In this document: one piece after another, positions 9,531 through 17,161 of the stretch | How positions within the stretch are numbered: position 1 is the stretch's first letter | How the letters are laid out: every line of letters starts with the position of its first letter | Assembly (NCBI GenBank): GCA_009602725.1 | Contig: WELB01000055.1 | Coordinates: 703,574 to 748,594 of the forward strand | Source: Spirogloea muscicola | Lineage: Eukaryota > Streptophyta > Zygnematophyceae > Spirogloeales > Spirogloeaceae | Length of the DNA stretch: 45,021 nt | Direction: 5' to 3' | Made by a program: the position numbers and the translations under genes | Notes under the pieces: model-generated | Told to the model about the DNA's origin: nothing | Databases searched by the model: none | Seen by the model: only the letters and a program-made list of their open reading frames with translations

Positions 9531-10467
9531 CCGGCCTGATGCTTGATGGCCTCCCGGGCAAGCCGCTGGAGGAGATGCAACCAGAAACTGCCGAAAGCCC
9601 CGTGTACATCAATGGCCAGTGCCGCGAAGGCATCGCCTGGAGGGTGGTCAGAGTACTTGCGCTCCTTACTCCGAGCCGCCAAAGCGACTGCGTGCCCAAC
9701 GAGCGTCGCCGACTTCGCGGGGTCGGCCGAATCAACGCAATCTGCAGTCACCACATCAGCGGTGGTAGGTGGACCTCCTCCGGAGCTCCACCACCTGGTC
9801 ATAGGCCGCTTTGTCCACAAGCGCAGTGTAGCGGGCCTGGGCCCGCAGGTCGGGGGTGTGCGCAAGGTGGATAAACGGAACGACCTGCTTCGACATGTCT
9901 TGGGCCGCCGGGAGCGCGTCGCGGGCAGCGCGGAGAGCAGCAGGGCAACAAGCCGCTCTCCACTTCAGCTACCACCCGCTCCAAGGTGCGGATGCCGTGA
10001 GCTAGGAACCGCCGGCTGATGGGTGCGGCGACCTGGGCCCAGCCGCACAGGTAGGCGGCCTCGCAGGCGCGGGCGACGGGGCGGCAGCCCAGACCGCCGC
10101 GACTAACAGGCAGGCTAGCCTGGAGCAACGCGGCTGGTGTGGTGAGGAAGCCGGGGTGTTGCAGGAGAGTGGCAGCGCTCGCCAGAATGTCAGAGTCAAA
10201 AGCCGCGTACGCCGCCTTCACCGCCGGGGAGGGAGGGAGGACGCGGGCCAGGTAGTGCGGACGCTGGGCAACGCAATGCGAGAGGCCCGCCATGGCGCCC
10301 GGCCGCCCGCGCCTGCGCCCGTCGCCGCTGGCGGTCTCTGCGGACCTACGGCTGCTCAACAGGGATATGGGCACCCAGTGGGGCCACTTGACTCGCGCTG
10401 TGTGCTTCAATGCTTTTCTAGCCCCTTTCGAACTCGTTTTAGGCTGGCCAATCACAACCATCAACAT
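9254..10467 (-). mobile_element. Older retrotransposon copy, RT C-terminal region, interrupted
   Basis: The minus-strand frame at 10467-9900 carries a reverse-transcriptase C-terminal (thumb or linker) pattern: HYLARVLPPS, LPVSRGGLGCRPVARACEAAYL. At 9800-9540 a second copy of the late domain follows (VGHAVALAARSKERKYSDHP, FAALAIDVHGAFG). At about 9480 the sequence switches into the middle of the younger copy, giving two late domains in a row. The RT palm with its catalytic aspartates is not in the window. Several frame changes show it is dead. Confidence 0.7.
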
Positions 10468-10479
10468 CGTACCCCACGC

Positions 10480-10735
10480 GCGGGCTGGCCGTGCTATGGC
10501 TGCTGCTTCCGGGTCTCGGCAAAGTGCCGCTTCTCCTGCTCCGAGTTACTCTGATCTGCTGTTGCTCACACGTGGATACTGAGCAGCCATCTGCATCTCC
10601 CTCTGCACCATCTTGCACTTCGTAGTGTAGTCCTTTTTCAGCACCTCTTTCTTTGGCTTTGAACATTGTCCATTCTTTTTGGGTTGGCTTTGCCAGCCCC
10701 TCTTCTCAATGGGCGAGCACCTTCTCCTGGCCGTG
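10480..10735 (+). mobile_element. Retrotransposon 3' end with second-kind tail, plus strand
   Basis: A short coding end (RAGRAMAAASGSRQSAASPA, then SYSDLLLLTRGY and stop at 10582) is followed by a tail matching the minus-strand tails at 8485-8607 and 12360-12510. The hairpin at 10681-10699 is GGGTTGGCTTTGCCAGCCC, where a T:G wobble replaces one pair. This copy faces away from the minus-strand copies to its left. Confidence 0.8.
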
Positions 10736-11110
10736 GATGTGCATGGGGCTTTCGGGTCCGAGTGGTGGCTCGACCTGTTGGCCCGACTTGCGCGACGCGG
10801 CTTTTGCTCTTCTAAAATCAGCCGCCGCATTTTTTGTGTCCCGCAGGCGAGGTGAGCAGGCTGCCTTCAATGCCGCTGGCTCATTAGCTCAGGTCTATTG
10901 GATGCGCCTCTCAATCTCCTCTAGCCCCTCTTCTCTATGGGCGCGCACTTTCTCTTATCTCCCTCGAGCGGTCTATGGCCCACGCCTTGCACCTGCGTGC
11001 TGGCCGTGCTTTAGCTGCAGCCTCTGGCTTTCGTCAGGGGGAGATGTCTAGCGGCTGCTAGTTATCTCGCATTTGCGGCTCCTCACTCGGTTAATAAGTG
11101 ATCCATCCTA
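10726..11110 (+). mobile_element. Degenerate retrotransposon fragment
   Basis: Directly after the preceding tail, LAVDVHGAFGSEW begins the late domain of another 5'-truncated copy. The frame breaks repeatedly, but GSLAQVYWMRLSIS and a GARALAAASGFRQG-like stretch can be followed in other frames up to about 11060. Confidence 0.7.
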
Positions 11111-11144
11111 CACAAGCTCTGAGACAGCGCTTATTGCCCCTTTG

Positions 11145-11790
11145 GACCTTGTCAATCCTTTTCGGGCTGGTTGTTCACAGCCAGCGACCTCCTCAGAGAT
11201 GCCATGTTCGGCATTTTGCTGGAGGCGGGGTACACTGGCATTAGGGAATACTTCTGTTATGCCCATCCTGCAGAAGGCGGGTGAGCTGCACACTCGGCGC
11301 GTCGACTTGGTGGCCTCCATGCCGGGCGGCGGCCTGCGCGTCATTGCAATATTGCCACCATTGATGTGGTGGATCAGTCCAATCCGGGGCTTTCTGCCTC
11401 GAGGGCTGGCCATGCTGTGGCAAATCCCGCTCGCAGCAGGGCGGCAAAACCTGCAGACCACCCGGCTGGGGACGAGTTCGTACCCCTGGCCGTGGATGTG
11501 TACGGGGCACTGAATCCGAGTGGCTTGACCTACTAGTCAGGCTTGCGCGGCGCGCTGTGTCCCGCAGGGGAGGTGAGCAGGCTGACTTCAACGCCGCTGG
11601 CTCAGTAGCCCAGGCATGCGCCTGTCCGTTTCCCTTCAGCGGCCCATGGCCCACGCCTTGCACCTGCACCTGGCCGTGCTCTCGCTGCAGCCTCTGGCTT
11701 TCGTCAGGGGGATTGCATTCAGGCAGCTAGTCTTTCAGATATGCGGCTCCTCACTCGTGGTTATCAAGTGGTTCAACGTACCCCAGTTTT
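11145..11790 (+). mobile_element. Retrotransposon fragment with nuclease-like domain remnants
   Basis: Preceded by a tail (GGACCTTGTCAATCC and GGGCTGGTTGTTCACAGCC near 11151-11185), this copy shows remnants of the LHARRVDLVA motif, the DVVD...AGHAVA...AKPADHP stretch, EFVPLAVDVYGALN, and ends with SDMRLLTRGY read through into QVVQRTPVLR. Frame breaks are frequent. Its last part forms the left arm of the long inverted repeat. Confidence 0.7.
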
Positions 11791-12215
11791 GAGATAGCCC
11801 TTTGTAACTTGGCCCCTTCGAACCTCGTCAATTTTTTTCGGGCTGGCTTCTTCACAGCCCTTGCCCCCTTCTCAACCACAACCATGGCCCTCTACTGGAA
11901 GAGTCATCATTCCTCGTTTCTCTGGAACTCTGCTCATTCGTTGTCTTGGGCTGGCACCCAATGGGGGCAAGGGCTGTGAGAAGCCAGCCCGAAAAGACTT
12001 GACAAGGTTCGAAGGGACCCAACTACGAAGGGGCCAGAAGCGCTATCTCAAAACTGGGGTAGGATGAATGACACAATAACAACAAGTGAGGAGCCTCGAA
12101 TCCGACAGACTAGTCGTTGGAAAGCAATCTCCCTGACGAAAGCCAAAGGCAGCAGCGAGAGCACGGCCAGCACGCAGGTGCAAAGCGTGGGCCACGATCG
12201 CAGCCATCAAGAAGT
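11640..12215. repeat. Long inverted repeat of two retrotransposon 3' ends
   Basis: The left arm (about 11640-11875) and right arm (about 11958-12215) are reverse complements with moderate divergence, separated by about 80 bases. Paired landmarks are TACCCCAGTTTTGAGATAGC (11779-11798) and its complement near 12036-12062, and CGGGCTGGCTTCTTCACAGC (11839-11858) and its complement near 11970-11990. The arms are tail-to-tail 3' ends of the same element family. Confidence 0.85.
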
Positions 12216-12345
12216 GCGCGCCCATAGAGAACAGGGGCTGGGAAAGGCCAGCGCAAGAAAAGAATGAACAACGTGCGAAAGGGCCAGGGGTAAAGCTAGC
12301 ACATGTGGAATCAAGCAGCTAAGAAACACTCAGTAACCCCTGCTG
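12043..12345 (-). mobile_element. Retrotransposon 3' end, minus strand, with tail behind an older tail
   Basis: On the minus strand a tail (about 12345-12230, hairpin core GCTGGCCTTTCCCAGCCCC) runs into VAHALHLRAGRALAAAFGFR and SDSRLLTCCYCVIHPTPVLR. The RGY-stop has been lost by mutation, as in the plus-strand partner at 11790. It forms the right arm of the inverted repeat. Confidence 0.7.
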
Positions 12346-12510
12346 AGCAAGAAGAAAGTGCTCGCCCATAGAGAAAAGAGAATGGCAAAGCCAGCCCAAA
12401 AAGAGCGGACAATACCCAAAGCCAAAGAAAGAGAAGCCAGAAAAGGACTACATTACAGAACACAAGACGATGCAGAGGGAAGCTCGGTACCCGCGAGTGA
12501 GCAACAGCAG
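12345..12510 (-). repeat. Second-kind element tail, minus strand
   Basis: Read on the minus strand it starts with LLLTRGY-encoding sequence, contains CTTTGGCTTTGGGTATTGTC and GGGCTGGCTTTGCCA, and ends in TATGGGCGAGCACTTTCTTC. It matches 10560-10720 (plus) and 8607-8485 (minus). One strand of the hairpin has decayed. Confidence 0.75.
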
Positions 12511-13035
12511 GGCCAGTGGATCATTCCATGCATCTGGCTGGCAGTTTACAGCCGATTCTTCAATATCAGCAGCCGCCAGTGGAAGGGCCGTCGCCCCTCC
12601 TCTGGAAAGAGTTCGTCTCCACCCCTCCGCGCTGTCCGGCGGAGAAGCCGCGCTCCCTGCCGGACAAGCAGCGCCAAGAGAGGCGCCCGCCGCTGCCGCC
12701 GTGGACGTACATTCAAGCCTGTGTATTCTTTTGTTCCGGGCTGGCCAATCCAGCAATTCGCCCCTCCCCTGGAAGAGGACTCTGCTTCAAAACATTGCCA
12801 ATCTAGGCTACACTCGACGTGCAGATGTGTTTCCGGCTGAGATGGGCTTGCCAGCTGCATATTTGTCGCTCTTGCAACGACGAGTTTCGGCCTGTTTGCA
12901 GCGTGCTCAGGCTAGTGCCTTGCACCAGAAAGCTGGACGAGCTCTAGTAGGTGGCAGAAGGGCTCCGTTCCTGGCATCTAGTATTCATGCATCGAGTAGT
13001 GACCTTTATGTTTTGACCCGTGGTTATTGAGCGGG
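12510..13035 (+). mobile_element. Mosaic of tail variant, repeat segment and ORF 3' end
   Basis: At 12528-12575 lies the tail variant shared with 3157-3212. At 12630-12690 lies the segment shared with 8200-8250. At 12735-12790 another tail-like motif occurs (CCGGGCTGGCCAATCCAGC). From about 12840 a coding end follows (GLPAAYLSLLQRRVSACLQR, ALHQKAGRAL) and finishes with SDLYVLTRGY, stop at 13028-13030. This end is more diverged than the other copies. Confidence 0.65.
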
Positions 13036-13046
13036 TCAATCTGCTG

Positions 13047-13122
13047 TAGGTTATGTAGATTTTAAGATGTGCTTGCCTTTGTACCTGGCCATTTGGCCTA
13101 CATTTCTTTCTAATACACGATG
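13047..13122. repeat. Repeat shared with the 3' end of an IWS1 intron
   Basis: This segment lies between the stop codon region of the preceding fragment and the end of the next minus-strand tail. It is nearly identical to 5204-5281. On the minus strand it ends in CCTACAGCAG, equivalent to the IWS1 3' splice site CCTACGGCAG. Confidence 0.9.
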
Positions 13123-13134
13123 CCTCCTCCACTG

Positions 13135-14104
13135 GAAGAGTAGAAGAAAGTGCTCGCCCATTGAGAATAGGGGCTGGAACAACCAGCCCGAAAAAGAATG
13201 AACAGAGTACGAGAAGGGGGCCAGGGGAAGCGCTAAGAAACAGACAAAGCAGCTATGAGACACTCAGTAACCCCTGCTAAGCAGCCGCAGATCAGAGATG
13301 CTGGACTCCTGGAAGTGGGTCCCCTGGCCAGAGCCAGAGGCAGCAGCGAGGGCTCTGCCGGCACGAAGGTGCAGCGCCCGGGCCATGGACCTCTGCAGCG
13401 AGACGGCCAGGCGCATTCGATACACTTGCGCCAGCGACTCGGCTGCAGGGAAGTCTACCGGCTCTCCGTGGAAGCGCCGGGCGATGCTGTGGCGGGCGAG
13501 CTGGGTGAGCAGCTCGAGCCACCGAGCGCCCAGCGCCCCATGTGTGTTGATGGCCAACGGGAAGAACTCGTCTTCCCGCGGATGATCCGCGTACTTCAGC
13601 TCTTTGGCCCGAGCAGCGCAGGCGACCGCATACCCAGCCGTGGTGGCACAGTTAGCTGGGTGTGAGCGGTCATAGGCATCAGTAGTCACCACGTCCAGGA
13701 GAAGACGTGGCCCGCCGGCCTGTCCGGTGGCCACCAGGTCTACACGCCTAGCGTGGAGACCGTCGGCCCTGTGCTGGATTGGCATGATTCCGGAGTGCTC
13801 TGCTGCCACGGAGAAACCAGCCTCCAACAGGATGCCATGCATTACGTCGCGGAGGTGGTCGTCGGCCGCTGTCCGCTCTCCGCCGTGGGAACAGCGCAGA
13901 ACATGAGCAGCCAGCTCTCCAGGCTCGGTCCCGCGCTCGCCACACTCACATTGGCGCACACCCTGGAGACATGGCGGCAGCAGGCCCAAGAGCCGGTGGA
14001 CGGCACTGCGGAATACCTCGTCCGGGAGGGTGAGGGCGTCGTTGAGGGGGAGGGCCTGGAGCCTGGAAGAGTCCGCTGTGCCCTCCCGCGCTGTCTGGCC
14101 GATA
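13135..14104 (-). mobile_element. Best-preserved retrotransposon ORF C-terminus with tail
   Basis: A continuous minus-strand frame (14104 to the stop at 13264) gives about 280 residues. It begins abruptly behind another tail, so the copy is 5'-truncated. Order: a CxC...HxxxC zinc knuckle (CECG...AAHVLRC), HLRDVMHGILLEAGFSVAAE, LHARRVDLVAT, GGPRLLLDVVTTDAYD, AKELKYADHP, FFPLAINTHGALGARW, MRLAVSLQRSMARALHLR and SDLRLLSRGY. R-x-D, L-D-V and the lysines fit a PD-(D/E)xK (restriction-like) nuclease as in R2-type elements; this is an inference from motifs. The tail follows at 13263-13135, with hairpin GGGCTGGAACAACCAGCCC at 13171-13189. Confidence 0.8.
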
Positions 14105-14435
14105 AGAGGAAAAAGAAGAAAGTGCTCGCCCATTGAGAATAGGGGCTGGAACAACCAGCCCGAAAAAGAATGAACAGAGTACGAGACGGGGGCCAGGGGA
14201 AGCGCTAAGTAACAGAAACAAAGCTGCTACGAGACACTCAGTAACCCCTGCTCGAAAAGCCAGCCCAGAAAAGAATCACCAAAGGACGAGAAGGGGGCCA
14301 GGGGAAGCGCTCAGAAAAACAAGCACACAAAGAAACAAAGCAGCTACGACTCACTCAGTAACCCCTGCTAAGCAGCCTCAGGTCTGAGACGCTAGGCTCC
14401 TGGAAGTGGGTCCTCTGGCCAGAGCCAGAGATAAG
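14105..14435 (-). repeat. Two stacked element tails and a coding end, minus strand
   Basis: On the minus strand, a coding remnant (LALARGPTSRSLA in a shifted frame, about 14435-14385) leads to a tail (14380-14260). This is cut off within or just after its hairpin and followed by a second tail (14250-14105) with the intact hairpin at 14143-14161. Confidence 0.75.
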
Positions 14436-14530
14436 TCGTGCTATCTGCCGGACAAGCAGTGCGCGCGCCTTGAGAGGCCCGCCATGGCGCCCGGCCGCCC
14501 GCGCCCGCCGCCGCCGTCGCCGGCGGCGGC
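14436..14530 (-). mobile_element. RT-domain fragment bordering the gap
   Basis: The segment GAGGCCCGCCATGGCGCCCG (14474-14493) and what follows is nearly identical to 10281-10330 in the RT C-terminal region (GRPGAMAGLS on the minus strand). The apparent ATG on the plus strand here is therefore more likely element sequence than the MGAT2 start. Confidence 0.65.
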
Positions 14531-14928
14531 NNNNNNNNNNNNNNNNNNNNNNNNNNNNNNNNNNNNNNNNNNNNNNNNNNNNNNNNNNNNNNNNNNNNNN
14601 NNNNNNNNNNNNNNNNNNNNNNNNNNNNNNNNNNNNNNNNNNNNNNNNNNNNNNNNNNNNNNNNNNNNNNNNNNNNNNNNNNNNNNNNNNNNNNNNNNNN
14701 NNNNNNNNNNNNNNNNNNNNNNNNNNNNNNNNNNNNNNNNNNNNNNNNNNNNNNNNNNNNNNNNNNNNNNNNNNNNNNNNNNNNNNNNNNNNNNNNNNNN
14801 NNNNNNNNNNNNNNNNNNNNNNNNNNNNNNNNNNNNNNNNNNNNNNNNNNNNNNNNNNNNNNNNNNNNNNNNNNNNNNNNNNNNNNNNNNNNNNNNNNNN
14901 NNNNNNNNNNNNNNNNNNNNNNNNNNNN
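14531..14928. other. Assembly gap (398 N)
   Basis: A continuous run of N separates the retroelement island from the first readable MGAT2 exon. The MGAT2 start codon, membrane anchor and promoter must lie in or before it. Confidence 1.
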
Positions 14929-14929
14929 G

Positions 14930-17076
14930 CCGGCGCAGCAGGAGCGGGGGCCGCCGCCGCCGCCGGACGGCAGGGGCGGGTTCACGTACGGCGGCTACGC
15001 CATCCCGCCCGCCAATGCGCGCTCCGCGGCGCTCGCGGAGTTCAAGCGGCGGCCGCCCATCAACCAGGTGCGCCGCCGCCCCTCCGCCAGTGGCCCTCCC
15101 TCCCTCCCTCCTCTCCTCTCCTCCCGCTCTCCCTCCTCCCTCCTTCTGAAACCCACCCCCCCCATCTCCTCCCTCCTCCCCTGCTTCGCTCTCCCAGTCT
15201 CCACCTTTCCTCCCGCCCACATGGGCGCCCTGGTGGCCGCTGCAGGACCTCTTCCCATCTCTGGCTCCCGACCACGTCGTGCTCGTGCTGTACGTGCACA
15301 ACCGCCCACATTACCTGCGCCCGATTGTCGACGCGCTTGCCAACGTGGAGGGCATCAGCGAGACGCTCCTGATCATCAGGTGCGCAGATTCAATGTCTCG
15401 GGCTCGGGTCGCTAGCCTGTCTGAGGGTCCACGACACGTGCAGGCTGGTAGCGCGTCAACACCCGGTTTCCTCCAGCCCTCCTCTCCTTACCATACCTTG
15501 CCCAGTGGCTTTGCCTTTTGGTGCCACCACGAGGGCAGGAGGCTGACGAGGAGGGAGAGAGGGCTGGGACTAGAGAAGAGGGGCAAGAGAGGCCCGCATT
15601 TGCTGCTACCGTTGGCAGATATGGTCTCTGAGTTGCGGCGCTTGTCAGATTGCGGATGATCGAGTGAATGGCTAAGGCTTTAGGGTCAGAGTCTGGGCAC
15701 TCAACGAGTCTTGTGGACAGTATGTACTCGAGTCTGCCACCGCCGCTGACGCCGCACAGACGCGCGCTGGGCGGCGGCCGGGCGCGGTGGCGGTGGCAGC
15801 CACGACGGGCAGTACGACGAGGTGGACGCCATCGTGCGCAGCATCCGGTTCTGCCAAGTGAAACAGATCTATGCCGAGTTCTCGCCACACCTCTTCAAGG
15901 CCGGCGTTGCCGGGGAGGGGTCGGTGGCGACCTTTCCTGCAGAGGCCCTCGATGACTGCCGTGATGCTGCAGACCACGAAGCGCGTCCCGGCTGCCACGG
16001 CAACCCAGACCGGTACGGGCACTACCGCGAGGAGCGCATTGTGTCGCTCAAGCACCACTGGTGGTGGCTCATGAACACCGTCTGGGACGGCCTCCCTGGT
16101 GAGTTCCAGAGATTACATATAGGCTTATGTTCACCCGAGTAATAAGACTTGAGTCTTACTTCACAAGCTGGCAAAGGAACAGCATCAGCAGCAAACTGCT
16201 GCACTTGGACTGACATTGCTAACCATTTCTAGAGGCTCAACCTGACAACGACGGCACTGATCTGGCTAGAGCGCAGATAGAGGAGGGAGCCACGTAGGCA
16301 GCAGCACTGATAGCCTACAATGCCTTCCCTTGCATGCTCTGGTGCAAGGTGCAGAGTAGACATCTCTTGTTGCACCTGCCATCTCTCATCCTTCATGCTC
16401 TGCTCACGTGTTGCCTCGTGTTGCGACCCTCGCAGAGACCGCAGGCTTCGGCGGCCACATGCTGTTCTTCGAGGAGGACCACTTTCTGTTCCCCAATGCG
16501 TACCACAGCGCTCAGGTGCTCGCTGACCTCAAGGCTCCGCTGTGCCCCTACTGCATCGCCTTCAACCTGGCACCCTTTGATGTGAACTCGCGTGGCGAGC
16601 TAGCACCTGCGGGCCGCCTGGTGGCCGCCAAGATGAGCAACGTGGGCTACGCCTTCAACCGCACCTTCTGGGATGTGCTGCGGGTGGCGGCGCCAGCCTT
16701 CTGCAATTTTGACGACTACAATTGGGACATCACAATGTGGACAGCCATTGCGCGCATACTGCCGCACCGCCACTCGCTGCGGGCCGCACGCTCGAGTGCT
16801 GTGCACCTCGGCAAGTGCGGCCTGCACCAGAAGGCCGGCCTGTGTGGCAGTCCTGGCGACCAGCTGGAGTTGCCTACAGTTGAGGACGCCGACCTCGTGC
16901 CATGGGTGGCCAGCGCTGCTGACGTCACAGATGTCAAGCAAGAAGTCGTACCGGCTGGCGATCCCGCCTTCCAGGGCTACGGTGGCTGGTCAGATCGTCG
17001 CGACCGCGAGCTCTGCCTCTACATGGCGCAGATGTACCGGCGTTCACAGCCACAGCTGCAATTGACACATCACTGA
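14930..17076 (+). CDS. MGAT2: Alpha-1,6-mannosyl-glycoprotein 2-beta-GlcNAc-transferase (GnT-II), 5' partial
   Basis: Readable exons: 14930-15067 (5' incomplete), 15246-15379, 15800-16098 and 16436-17076 (TGA), giving 403 residues. In the Golgi the enzyme adds GlcNAc from UDP-GlcNAc to the alpha-1,6 mannose of the trimmed N-glycan, directly after mannosidase II. Visible motifs are DHVVLVLYVHNRPHYLRPI, SHDGQYDEVDAIVRSIRFCQ, ERIVSLKHHWWWLMNTVWDG, the EED-type metal and sugar-nucleotide site LFFEEDHFLFPNAY, FDDYNWDITMW and HLGKCGLHQ. The 3' splice site at 15799 was chosen because it alone restores IISHDG in frame. The N-terminal cytoplasmic tail and membrane anchor are missing in the gap. The gene converges on the mannosidase II gene with 85 bp between stop codons, so the 3' UTRs almost certainly overlap. 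Confidence 0.93.
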
Positions 17077-17161
17077 TGCCACTGCCATCGTCGCAGCGAT
17101 AAAGTGCATGCCGCCCAGTCAGTGAAAGTTTCATGCCAATTGCATATTGTCTTTGGTGGTG

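Noticed and set aside
8114-14400. Regularly recurring short repeats that might be read as a CRISPR array
   Set aside because: Spacing is irregular, copies lie on both strands and are attached to retrotransposon coding ends; the genome is eukaryotic.
14484-14530. ATG at 14484 as the MGAT2 start
   Set aside because: The surrounding sequence matches the retroelement RT region at 10281-10330, so it is most likely not MGAT2.
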